64,000 nucleotides of DNA from Bin87 sp965204685 (GTDB lineage Bacteria > Chloroflexota > Dehalococcoidia > Lucifugimonadales > UBA3495), in assembly GCA_965204685.1 (NCBI GenBank), contig OZ242004.1:3906001-3970000 (forward strand), read 5' to 3'. Below are positions 25,192 to 32,960 of the stretch, one piece after another (within the stretch, counting starts at the first letter, position 1; each line of letters begins with the position of its first letter). The position numbers and the translations under genes were made by a program. The notes under the pieces are model-generated. The model worked only from the letters and a program-made list of their open reading frames with translations. It was not told the DNA's origin and made no database searches.

Positions 25192-25620
25192 ATGAGCAAT
25201 GCCGAACCCCAGCCTGGCCAGGACGGCCCTTTCGCCGAACTCCTGGGCATCCGCCCCGGCATATCCGACGACGGCGTGGGCACCGCGTTCATGACCGTGG
25301 CCGACAAGCACCGCCAACGCGCCGGCGTCGTCCAGGGCGGCCTCCTGGTGACCCTGGCCGACTACGCCTTCTTCCGCGCCTGCCGCTCCGTTCTCCGCGA
25401 GGGCGAGCACGCCGTGACCATCGAGCTGAAGCTGAACTTCATCGCGCCGGCCCGCGACGGCGAACTCACCGCCCGCAGCTCCATCAAGAGCCGGGGCGGG
25501 CGCATCATCGTCGGCGACATGGAAATCCACGGCGAGGACGGCCAGCTGATTGCCACCGGCATCGGCACCTATATGACGGTTTACGACCGTCGGCAGCAGC
25601 CGGAGGAAGCGAATGCCTGA
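25192..25620 (+). CDS. PaaI-type hotdog-fold thioesterase
   Basis: 142 residues, single hotdog domain: the pattern HRQRAGVVQGGLLVTLADYAFFRAC contains the active-site-loop HGGxxxxLAD-like element (here QGGLLVTLADYA), and EHAVTIELKLNFIAPA and GRIIVGDMEIHGEDGQLIATG complete the fold. Such enzymes hydrolyse aryl- or acyl-CoA thioesters as tetramers. GGAGG lies nine bases before ATG 25192. A TATAAT at 25140-25145 lacks a good -35 partner. The gene ends just before the Rrf2 promoter. Confidence 0.88.
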   Translation: MSNAEPQPGQDGPFAELLGIRPGISDDGVGTAFMTVADKHRQRAGVVQGGLLVTLADYAFFRACRSVLREGEHAVTIELKLNFIAPARDGELTARSSIKSRGGRIIVGDMEIHGEDGQLIATGIGTYMTVYDRRQQPEEANA

Positions 25621-25625
25621 CGCGG

Positions 25626-25655
25626 TTGGCATTTGCCGCCGCCTTTGGGTATAAT
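25626..25655 (+). promoter_or_regulatory. sigma70-type promoter for the Rrf2 gene
   Basis: TTGGCA (25626-25631), an 18-base spacer and a perfect TATAAT (25650-25655), followed closely by GGAGGGAGG and the TTG start at 25679. The short distance leaves a compact leader, so the regulator could bind here to control itself; no clear operator palindrome is visible. Confidence 0.65.
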
Positions 25656-25678
25656 CGGCACAGGAGGGAGGTGTTGTT

Positions 25679-26149
25679 TTGCGCATCCCGATGAAAGTGG
25701 ATTACGGCGTGCGCGCGCTGGTGGAGTTGGCCATGCGCTACGGCGACGGGCCGGTGCAGACCGCCGCCATCGCCTATCGCCAGGGCATACCGGAACCGTA
25801 CCTCGAGCGGCTGATGTCCACCCTCAACAAGAGCGGCTTCGTGCACAGCCGCCGCGGGCCCCAGGGAGGCCACCTCCTGGCCCGGGATCCCGAGGATATC
25901 AACCTCTACGACATCATGCAGGAACTCGACGGCAACTCGTCTCCCCTGGACTGCCTGACCCTGCCCACTGACTGCATGTTTGCCGACTGCTGCGCTCAAA
26001 AGGAAATCTGGCGAACCGTCGAGGAGTCCATCCAGCAGGTGCTCCAGTCCACCACGCTGGCACACTTGGCTGACCGTCAGAGCGCGCTCATTTGTGAAGC
26101 GGACAGCGCCAACCCGGTTTCGGAACCCCTGCCTGTGGTTTCGATTTGA
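25679..26149 (+). CDS. Rrf2 family transcriptional regulator with Cys cluster
   Basis: 156 residues starting from TTG seven bases after GGAGG. An N-terminal winged helix (MKVDYGVRALVELAMRYGDG, IPEPYLERLMSTLNKSGFV, SRRGPQGGHLLARDPEDI) is followed by CLTLPTDCMFADCC, a set of cysteines in the region where IscR, NsrR and RsrR bind an iron-sulfur cluster. It is therefore likely to sense Fe-S status, redox or sulfur supply; CymR-type members regulate cysteine genes. The next genes downstream are MoeB/ThiF-like and CysM, so they are its probable targets. Confidence 0.88.
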   Translation: MRIPMKVDYGVRALVELAMRYGDGPVQTAAIAYRQGIPEPYLERLMSTLNKSGFVHSRRGPQGGHLLARDPEDINLYDIMQELDGNSSPLDCLTLPTDCMFADCCAQKEIWRTVEESIQQVLQSTTLAHLADRQSALICEADSANPVSEPLPVVSI

Positions 26150-26165
26150 TGCACCGCCGCGTTGC

Positions 26166-26194
26166 TTGACAACTTTCCCGGCGCAACCATACAC
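26166..26194 (+). promoter_or_regulatory. candidate promoter for the moeB-cysM pair
   Basis: A perfect -35 TTGACA (26166-26171) is followed after 16-17 bases by the weak -10 candidate CATACA/ATACAC (26188-26194). It would give a leader of about 170 bases before the MoeB-like start at 26371. Weak -10 boxes are typical of regulated promoters, and an Rrf2 site could overlap, but none is proved. Confidence 0.35.
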
Positions 26195-26370
26195 TTCCCG
26201 CACGATGTTATCCGTCCCAATTGCGCTGGTTGCCTGCGCTTGTCCCCGCACATAGGGGGCAGGCTGACCGACATCCAATTCGAGCCTGCGTCCGCCGAAT
26301 TCACCGCCAGACGGTTCGGGGCGCAGGTTTTCAGTTAAATCAATCCAACCGCCAACCGGAGGAACGCAAA

Positions 26371-27219
26371 ATGGTCCAGCCCCTACGCTTGACCCCCGAC
26401 CAGGTCAAACGCTACAGCCGCCACATCATCATGCAGGACGTGGGCAGCGCCGGACAGCGCAAGATGATGGAATCCAGCGCGCTGATCATCGGGGCTGGTG
26501 GCCTGGGTTCCCCTTCCGCGGTCTACCTGTCCCTGGCCGGCGTGGGCAAGATCGGCATCGTCGACTTCGACGTGGTCGAACTGTCCAACCTGCAGCGGCA
26601 GATCCTGCACCACACGCCGGACGTCGGCCGGCCCAAGGTGCAGTCCGCCAAGGACAACATCCTGTCCTACAATCCCGAAGTCGACGTGGTGCTCCACGAG
26701 GCGTGGCTGACTTCGGAAAACGCCTTCGATATCATCAACCAGTACGACATCGTCATCAACGGCGCGGACAACTTCGCCACCCGCTACCTGGTGAACGACG
26801 CCTGCTACCTGCTGAACAAGCCGCTTATTGATGGCAGCATCCTGATCTTCGACGGCCAGGCCACTGTCTTCCTGCCCGGGCAGGGCTGCTACCGCTGCCT
26901 CTTCCCGGCTCCGCCGCCCCCGGGCATGGTCCCCAACTGCGCCGAGGCCGGCGTGCTGGGCGCCCTCACTGGCCTGGTAGGCTCAATCCAGGCTACCGAG
27001 GCCCTCAAGCACATCCTGGGCATTGGCGAAAGCCTTGCCTCCCGCCTGATGGTAATTGACGCGCTGAGTATGCAGTTCCGCGAGGTGCGCCTGCGCCGCA
27101 ACCCCGATTGCCCGCTGTGCGGCGACAACCCCACCGTCACTGAGCTCATCGACTACGAAGTGTTCTGCGGCGTGGCCGAAGCGCCCGAACCGGTCGCCAT
27201 CGGGGCCGGCGCGCTCTAG
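26371..27219 (+). CDS. MoeB/ThiF/HesA-type E1-like adenylyltransferase
   Basis: 282 residues. It carries the ATP site GAGGLGSPSAVYLSLAGVG, DFDVVELSNLQRQILH, the DNFATRYLVNDACY stretch and two zinc-binding Cys pairs (CYRC and CPLC). Such enzymes adenylate the C-terminal Gly-Gly of ubiquitin-like sulfur carriers (MoaD, ThiS, CysO) for thiocarboxylation. A C-terminal rhodanese domain, as in MoeZ, is absent. GGAGG precedes ATG 26371. It is followed 44 bases later by CysM, which resembles the thiocarboxylate-dependent cysteine route of actinobacteria; the carrier and protease genes are not here. Confidence 0.9.
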   Translation: MVQPLRLTPDQVKRYSRHIIMQDVGSAGQRKMMESSALIIGAGGLGSPSAVYLSLAGVGKIGIVDFDVVELSNLQRQILHHTPDVGRPKVQSAKDNILSYNPEVDVVLHEAWLTSENAFDIINQYDIVINGADNFATRYLVNDACYLLNKPLIDGSILIFDGQATVFLPGQGCYRCLFPAPPPPGMVPNCAEAGVLGALTGLVGSIQATEALKHILGIGESLASRLMVIDALSMQFREVRLRRNPDCPLCGDNPTVTELIDYEVFCGVAEAPEPVAIGAGAL

Positions 27220-27263
27220 TCACCTCAACCCGTTTTCCAGAGGCCATCCGGAGCCCGTCGCCA

Positions 27264-28217
27264 ATGACGCACACCTCGTCCCCATTCAAAGGACTCATTG
27301 CCACCATCGGCAATACCCCTCTGGTGGAGTTGCAAAACCTCAGCCCGAACCCCGAGGTCCGCATCTACGCCAAGCTGGAGGGTCAAAACCCCACCGGCAG
27401 CGTCAAAGACCGCATCGGCCTCAAGATGATCGAGCGGGCCGAAGCCGACGGCGAGATCTCGCCCAACCGCACCATCCTGGAGCCTACCTCCGGGAACACC
27501 GGCATCTCCCTGGCGATGATCGGCCGCCTCAAGGGCTACAAGGTCAAGGTGGTCATGCCGGAGAACGTCTCCGTGGAACGCACTCAACTCCTGGAAGCCT
27601 ACGGCGCGGAGATCGTCTACTCGGACGGCACCCTGGGCACCAACGGCAGCGTGGTCATGGCCCAGGAAATGGTGGAGAAAAACCCCCACGATTACCTGAT
27701 GCTCTACCAGTACGGCAACGACGGCAACCCGGACGCCCATTATGAGGGCACCGGCCAGGAGATCGTCGAGGCGCTGCCCGAAGTCGACGTGTTCGTGGCC
27801 GGCCTGGGCACCGGCGGCACCCTGATGGGCAACGCCCGCCGGCTCAAGGAGCATCGCAGCGACATCAAGATCATCGCCGTCGCGCCGGAACCGGACGACT
27901 TCATCTCCGGCCTCCGCCGCCTGGAGGACGGGTTCATCCCGCCGATCCTCGACATCAACCTGCTGGACAACCGCCTCCTGGTCAACAGCTTCGACTCCTT
28001 CTACATGACCAAGGAACTGATGGACAAGGAAGGCATTTTCGCCGGCATCTCCTCAGGGTCCGTCATCGCCGGCGCTCTCAAACACGCGGAGCGCATGGAG
28101 AGCGGACACGTGGTTTGCCTCCTCGCCGACGGCGGTTGGAAGTACCTCAGCAGTCAGCTGTGGACCCGCGATTACGAGACCCTGGCCCAGGAAGCCCAGG
28201 GCAAGATCTGGTGGTAA
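27264..28217 (+). CDS. cysM: PLP-dependent cysteine synthase, CysM/CysK family
   Basis: 317 residues with the PLP lysine in NPTGSVKDRIGLKM, the substrate loop EPTSGNTGISLAMIG, and the phosphate-binding GLGTGGTLMGNARR, plus SSGSVIAGALKHA near the C-terminus. It makes cysteine from an activated serine and a sulfur source. Sequence alone does not tell O-acetylserine/sulfide enzymes from O-phosphoserine/thiocarboxylate ones, but the MoeB-like gene directly upstream favours a protein-bound sulfur donor. The Rrf2 regulator two genes upstream is a plausible controller. Confidence 0.9.
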   Translation: MTHTSSPFKGLIATIGNTPLVELQNLSPNPEVRIYAKLEGQNPTGSVKDRIGLKMIERAEADGEISPNRTILEPTSGNTGISLAMIGRLKGYKVKVVMPENVSVERTQLLEAYGAEIVYSDGTLGTNGSVVMAQEMVEKNPHDYLMLYQYGNDGNPDAHYEGTGQEIVEALPEVDVFVAGLGTGGTLMGNARRLKEHRSDIKIIAVAPEPDDFISGLRRLEDGFIPPILDINLLDNRLLVNSFDSFYMTKELMDKEGIFAGISSGSVIAGALKHAERMESGHVVCLLADGGWKYLSSQLWTRDYETLAQEAQGKIWW

Positions 28218-28265
28218 CGGCAGGTCGAAGCGACTTTGCCGGCCCGCCGGATCGCGATTATCGCC

Positions 28266-28295
28266 CTTGCCCCGACCCAATGCCGATGCTATAAT
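28266..28295 (+). promoter_or_regulatory. sigma70-type promoter for the nusA cluster
   Basis: TTGCCC (28266-28271), an 18-base spacer and a perfect TATAAT (28290-28295). It predicts a leader of about 155 bases before nusA, which contains the hairpin described next. Confidence 0.6.
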
Positions 28296-28374
28296 GCGCC
28301 AACATCACGCCCCGCTGCCAGGGCCAAGTGAGCAACCCTCACCAACTCGGCAGCGAGCGGTTCACGGGAATTCT

Positions 28375-28400
28375 AAGCGGGGCGGATACCCGCTTTATTT
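28375..28400 (+). terminator. attenuator-like hairpin in the nusA leader
   Basis: A 7-bp stem AAGCGGG / CCCGCTT with a 7-base loop, then TTATTTC, placed between the promoter and nusA. It is a short stem with an imperfect U-run, so it may act as a weak terminator used for NusA autoregulation, as known from leaders of nusA operons in other bacteria. Evidence is structural only. Confidence 0.35.
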
Positions 28401-28457
28401 CTGTAAACGGGATGCACATCAGATCACTGTCGGCGGCGGAGCCGGCGGAGGACAACC

Positions 28458-30272
28458 ATGAAAAGCGATTTCATGATGGCGTTGAACCAACTATCCGCCG
28501 AGCGGGGCCTGCGCAAGGAACTGGTCCTCGATAAGGTGGAAGTCGCGCTGGCCACCGCTTTCCGTCGTGACCGGGTGGCCGGCTCCCAAAACCTGACCGT
28601 CAAGCTCAACCCGAACACCGGCGACATCAGCATCTTCCCCTTGCGCAGTGTCGTCGAAGAAATCGAGGACCCGGAGACCGAAATCGCCCTCGCCGACGCC
28701 TTGCGGATCGAACCCTCGGCTGAGATCGGCAGCGAGATCTCCGAGGACCAGGAGGTCTCCTACGACACCAGCCGCATCTCGGCCCAGACCGCCCGACAGG
28801 TCCTCATGCAGGGCCTCCGCGAGGCCGAGCGGGAAAAGATCTTCGAGGAATATTCCGCTTACCAGGGCGAGATCATCAGCGGCAGCGTGGAAAGCATCGA
28901 GAAGGGCCCCACCGTATTCATCAACCTCAACCCTCACCAGGCCCAGAGCCAGAACCGCGCCCGCGGCGTCATGCGCCCGGACAACCAGGTCGGCAGCGAA
29001 CGGTATCGCAAGAACCAGTCGCTGAAAGTCCTGCTGGTCGAGGTTCAGCAAACCACCCGCGGCCCGGAGGTCGTGGTCAGCCGCGCTCATCGCGACCTGC
29101 TCCGCCGCCTCATGGAGGCCGAGGTCCCCGAAATCGGCAACGGCACCGTCGAAATCAGGGCCATCGCCCGCGACCCCGGCGTCCGCAGCAAGGTCGCCGT
29201 GTCCTCCCATCAGGACGGCGTCGACCCCGTCGGCTCCTGCATCGGCCTGCGGGGCAACCGCATCCAGAGCGTGGTCAACGAACTCCAGGGTGAAAAAATC
29301 GACGTCATCGAGTGGGATCCGAACCCCCGCGTGCTGATCTCCCGCGCCCTGAGCCCCGCCGACGTTGGCGGCGTCGACCTTGACCCGGACGAGAACACCG
29401 CCTACGTGGTCGTCCCGGAGAGCCAGATGTCCTTGGCCATCGGACGCGACGGTCAAAACGCGCGTTTGGCCGCGCGGCTTTCAGGATGGCGGCTGGACAT
29501 CAAGAACGTGGAACAATGGGAGGCCCTGCGGGCGGCTCGCGCTGCCGAGGCGGCCCGTATCGCCGCCGCTCAGGCCGAAGCCGCCGAGGAGGCCGCTCGC
29601 ATCGCCGCAGCCGCAGCCGCGGCCGCCGCAGCGACCACTGAGGTCATGGAGCCGGCGGACCCGGAGCCGGAAACCGTGGAATTGGCGCCCGTGGCAGACG
29701 TTGTCGCCGAGGCCGAAGCCCTGCTCGACGCGGCGCCGGTCCCTGAAACCGTCCCAACCGAGATCGAAAGTCTCGTCATCGAGGATGTCGTCGCTCCCGA
29801 GGAGGCCGAACCGGAACCCGCGCCGGAGCCTGTAACGGCCGAAATGCCGGAAGCTGTCATTGAAACCCCGTCTGAACCGGCCGAAGTCGCGGACCCCGAT
29901 TACGACGAGGACGCCTTGCTGGAGGCATTGATGGCCGAAGAAGAAGCCGCGGCTGCTCTCGAGACTGCTGCGGATGAGTCCGTCGGCCTCAGCGTCGACG
30001 CTCTGGAAAGCCTGACCATCGACGACGTGGTTGAAGAGTTCGAAGAAGACGAGGAAGAATTCGAGGATGAAGAAGAGGAGGAGGCAGACCCCGAAATGGC
30101 CGAACTCCTGGCCGGCCTTCCCAACCTTGCGCCGGACGCCGGCAAGATCAGATTCGCGGAAGACATCGTCGGCGACTTCCGGGGAGGCGGCAACCGGCGC
30201 CGGCGCGGCGGCGGCAACCGTCGCGGTGGCAACGTTCCGGGCGCCCGCGGACCCGGACCGCGCCGCCGGTAA
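28458..30272 (+). CDS. nusA: transcription termination/antitermination factor NusA with long disordered C-terminal tail
   Basis: 604 residues. The N-terminal RNA-polymerase-binding domain (to about 130), the S1 domain (GEIISGSVESIEKGPTVFIN), KH1 (DPVGSCIGLRGNRIQSVVNE) and KH2 (MSLAIGRDGQNARLAARLSG) fill residues 1-352. The remaining 250 residues are unusual: an Ala-rich helix, a long Glu/Asp/Pro-rich acidic stretch ending in poly-acidic runs (DEEEEEADPEM), and an Arg/Gly tail (about 575-604). The tail does not resemble the acidic AR repeats of E. coli NusA. The gene heads the cluster; rimP, its usual upstream neighbour, is missing. Confidence 0.96.
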   Translation: MKSDFMMALNQLSAERGLRKELVLDKVEVALATAFRRDRVAGSQNLTVKLNPNTGDISIFPLRSVVEEIEDPETEIALADALRIEPSAEIGSEISEDQEVSYDTSRISAQTARQVLMQGLREAEREKIFEEYSAYQGEIISGSVESIEKGPTVFINLNPHQAQSQNRARGVMRPDNQVGSERYRKNQSLKVLLVEVQQTTRGPEVVVSRAHRDLLRRLMEAEVPEIGNGTVEIRAIARDPGVRSKVAVSSHQDGVDPVGSCIGLRGNRIQSVVNELQGEKIDVIEWDPNPRVLISRALSPADVGGVDLDPDENTAYVVVPESQMSLAIGRDGQNARLAARLSGWRLDIKNVEQWEALRAARAAEAARIAAAQAEAAEEAARIAAAAAAAAAATTEVMEPADPEPETVELAPVADVVAEAEALLDAAPVPETVPTEIESLVIEDVVAPEEAEPEPAPEPVTAEMPEAVIETPSEPAEVADPDYDEDALLEALMAEEEAAAALETAADESVGLSVDALESLTIDDVVEEFEEDEEEFEDEEEEEADPEMAELLAGLPNLAPDAGKIRFAEDIVGDFRGGGNRRRRGGGNRRGGNVPGARGPGPRRR

Positions 30273-30332
30273 GCCGCAGCAATCTCCCATCCATCCTTGC
30301 CCTAACCCCATGCTTTGTCCAGGTAATCGCAA

Positions 30333-30668
30333 ATTCCAAAACAGCGCCACATCCCGGAACGCAGTTGCATCGCCTGCGGGAACAAAAAGCCGAAAGGCGA
30401 TCTGATCAGGCTCGTCCGCACGCCTGACGGTGAAGTGCGGCCCGACGACACCGGACGAGTGAACGGCAGGGGTGTCTATCTGTGCCGCCGGGCGACCTGC
30501 TGGGAAAAAGGTCTCGCCCGCCGTTCCCTGGAACGGGGCCTCCGCAATTCCGTTTCCAACACGGACCTGGATGCCCTGAAACGATACTTCATTGAAACCG
30601 TCGCGCCCGGCGCCTACCACGCCGGGACCGGGACCGCCCGTGATGCGGTTCGGGAAGCGGAAGGCTGA
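30333..30668 (+). CDS. ylxR: YlxR (DUF448) RNA-binding protein, probable AUU start
   Basis: 111 residues. The reading frame opens after TAA at 30324-30326 and holds no ATG, GTG or TTG before the conserved domain. ATT at 30333 fits exactly: with ATT as Met the protein reads MPKQRHIPERSCIACGNKKP, the canonical YlxR N-terminus. GDLIRLVRTPDGEV, GRGVYLCRRATCWEKG and the C-terminal helix follow. YlxR sits between nusA and infB in most bacteria, as here, and is an RNA- or nucleoid-binding protein affecting RNase P. AGG lies about nine bases upstream. A start at GTG 30435 would cut off the domain. Confidence 0.85.
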   Translation: MPKQRHIPERSCIACGNKKPKGDLIRLVRTPDGEVRPDDTGRVNGRGVYLCRRATCWEKGLARRSLERGLRNSVSNTDLDALKRYFIETVAPGAYHAGTGTARDAVREAEG

Positions 30669-30725
30669 TCACGCGCGGGGAACTACTCCGCGTTGACGGT
30701 AATTCCGCTGGAGGAGGTGCTACCC

Positions 30726-32534
30726 ATGACTACGACAACCGAACAACGCTCCGGCGCCCGCCGCTCTCGTCGCGGCGAGCCACGTCGCAGCGCATCGCGC
30801 GCATTGGTCCTGCCGGAATCCCTCACTGTCAAGGATCTGGCCGAACTCCTGGACCAGTCGCCCATCGACGTCATCAAGCAGTTGATGCGTCACGGGATCA
30901 TGGTCAACGTCAACCAGGTAATCGACCACCAGGTGGCCGCCGTTGCAGCGGCGGCTTACGGAGTCCGCACCCGGTTGGCCGAGCAAAGCGCGGACACCGC
31001 ATCCATCAGGGCCGCCTCGCAGGGAGCGGACGAAGCGCTCCAGCCGCGCCCGCCGGTGGTGACCATCCTCGGCCACGTTGACCACGGCAAGACCAGCCTG
31101 CTCGACTACATCCGCAACACCGCGGTGGTTGACAAGGAAGCCGGCGGCATCACCCAGCACATCGGCGCCTACCAGGTCGTCCAGGAGGGGCAGCCCATCA
31201 CCTTCCTTGATACTCCGGGGCACGCCGCGTTCACCGCAATCCGTTCCCGAGGCGCCCGGGTAACCGACATCGCCGTCCTGGTGGTCGCCGCCGACGACGG
31301 CATCATGCCCCAGACCGATGAGGCCATCGATCACGCCCGGGCTGCTGACGTGCCCATCGTCGTTGCCATTAACAAGATGGACCTTCCCACCGCCCAGCCC
31401 GATGTGGTCAAGCGTCAACTCAGCGAGCGCAACCTGCTGGTGGAAGAATGGGGCGGCGACGTGATCGCCGTGCCGGTTTCCGCCCAGACCGGCGACGGGG
31501 TCGACGACCTCCTGGAAAACCTCTCGGTGCTGTCGGAAATCCTTGAACTCAAGGCCAACCCCGACCGCGCCGCCGCCGGCGTCATCGTCGAGGCCACCCT
31601 CGACCGCCGCCGCGGGCCGTCCGCCACGGTCCTGATCCAGGCCGGCACTCTCCGCGTGGGCGACTACATCGTCGCCGGCACCGCCTGGGGACGGGTCCGG
31701 GCCATCGCCAACGAACAAGGGAAGAGTATCGACTCCATTACACCCGGCTCGCCTGGCGTGGTCACGGGGCTGAACGCCGTGCCGGAAGCCGGTGACATCC
31801 TGTCGGTGGTCACCGGCGAACGCGCCGCCCGCCAGATGGCCGGCCGCCGTGAGCAGCGCTCCAGCACCGGCAACCTCGAAACTGTGCTCACGCTGGACAG
31901 CGTCGTGAAGCAGATCGACGCCGGCGACGTCAAGGAACTGGTGTTGGTCCTCAAGGCCGACGTCCAGGGAAGCGTGGAGGCGGCCGTCCATTCCATCGAG
32001 CAGTTGTCCGAGGGCGACGTGAAGGCCCGAGTCATCCACTCCGGATCCGGATCCGTCAGCGATTCGGACGTGCAGTTGGCCGCCGCTTCCGGCGGCATCG
32101 TACTGGCTTTCAACGTCGGGTTTGAGGTGGGAGCCGAGCGTACCGCCGAACGCCTCGGCGTCGAGGTCCGCAATTACCAGATCATCTACCGCCTCCTGGA
32201 AGACGTGGAAGCCGCGCTCCAGGGATTGCTGGAACCCGAGTACGCAGAGGTGGTCGTGGGCCGCGCCGAAATCCGGGAAATTTTCCCCGGGCGTCGCGGC
32301 GTCCGCATCGCCGGTTGTCGCGTTCTCGATGGCCGTATCGTCAGGCAGGGCAACATCCGCGTCATGCGCGATGACGATCTCGTTACGGAAACCCAGATCG
32401 GCAGTCTCCGCCATTTCCGCGACGAGGTGAACCAGGCCACCGCCGGAACCGAGTGCGGCATCGTCCTGGACGGCTTCAACGATTTCGAGGAAGGGGACCT
32501 GATCGTGGCCTACCGCATGGAGCGATCCAACTAG
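30726..32534 (+). CDS. infB: translation initiation factor IF-2
   Basis: 602 residues, a short form with only about 110 residues before the G domain. The GTPase motifs are G1 GHVDHGKTS, G3 DTPGHAAF, G4 NKMD and G5 SAQTG; domains II, III and IV follow (PSATVLIQAGTLRVGDYIV, KADVQGSVEAAVHSIEQL, and GCRVLDGRIVRQGNIRVMRD near the end). IF-2 brings initiator tRNA to the 30S subunit and promotes subunit joining. GGAGGAGG lies eight bases before ATG 30726. Confidence 0.97.
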   Translation: MTTTTEQRSGARRSRRGEPRRSASRALVLPESLTVKDLAELLDQSPIDVIKQLMRHGIMVNVNQVIDHQVAAVAAAAYGVRTRLAEQSADTASIRAASQGADEALQPRPPVVTILGHVDHGKTSLLDYIRNTAVVDKEAGGITQHIGAYQVVQEGQPITFLDTPGHAAFTAIRSRGARVTDIAVLVVAADDGIMPQTDEAIDHARAADVPIVVAINKMDLPTAQPDVVKRQLSERNLLVEEWGGDVIAVPVSAQTGDGVDDLLENLSVLSEILELKANPDRAAAGVIVEATLDRRRGPSATVLIQAGTLRVGDYIVAGTAWGRVRAIANEQGKSIDSITPGSPGVVTGLNAVPEAGDILSVVTGERAARQMAGRREQRSSTGNLETVLTLDSVVKQIDAGDVKELVLVLKADVQGSVEAAVHSIEQLSEGDVKARVIHSGSGSVSDSDVQLAAASGGIVLAFNVGFEVGAERTAERLGVEVRNYQIIYRLLEDVEAALQGLLEPEYAEVVVGRAEIREIFPGRRGVRIAGCRVLDGRIVRQGNIRVMRDDDLVTETQIGSLRHFRDEVNQATAGTECGIVLDGFNDFEEGDLIVAYRMERSN

Positions 32535-32563
32535 CCCTCTGGCGGACACTGCGAGGTTTATCC

Positions 32564-32956
32564 ATGGCGGACCGCAGACGAATGGAGCGGGTCAACGGCC
32601 TGCTCCGCGAGGAAATCGCCGGCCTGCTGGCTTCACAGGTCAACGACCCTCGCCTGAAAGGCATCATCACCATCACCCAGGTGCGCACCGCTGCCGACCT
32701 GCGCAGCGCCCGGGTCTACGTCAGCGTGATGGGCACGGAAGTCGTCCGCCAGGAAGCCTTGGCCGGGATCCAGTCCTCCGCATCTTACCTGCGGCGGGAG
32801 TTGCGCAGTCGCGTCTCCCTGCGTCACGTACCGTTCCTCACCTTCCAGCTGGACGACGCCATGATTGAAGCCGATCGCCTGATGCAACTCATCGACGATA
32901 TCGAGGTGCCGGACGAATCCGGGGACGGCGCCCAGGCTTGGGCGAGTCGCGCGTGA
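32564..32956 (+). CDS. rbfA: ribosome-binding factor A RbfA
   Basis: 130 residues with the typical MADRRRMERVNGLLREEIAG start, a KH-like core (DPRLKGIITITQVRTAADL, SARVYVSVMG) and the RLRHVPFLTFQLDDAM-like stretch (here SRVSLRHVPFLTFQLDDAM). It assists 16S rRNA 5'-end maturation and cold adaptation of the 30S subunit. GAGG precedes ATG 32564. It lies 29 bases after infB and four bases before truB. Confidence 0.96.
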   Translation: MADRRRMERVNGLLREEIAGLLASQVNDPRLKGIITITQVRTAADLRSARVYVSVMGTEVVRQEALAGIQSSASYLRRELRSRVSLRHVPFLTFQLDDAMIEADRLMQLIDDIEVPDESGDGAQAWASRA

Positions 32957-32960
32957 GCCT

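Noticed and set aside
28328..28534. Small leader peptide gene before nusA
   Set aside because: It overlaps nusA in another frame, has no ribosome-binding site and no family resemblance.
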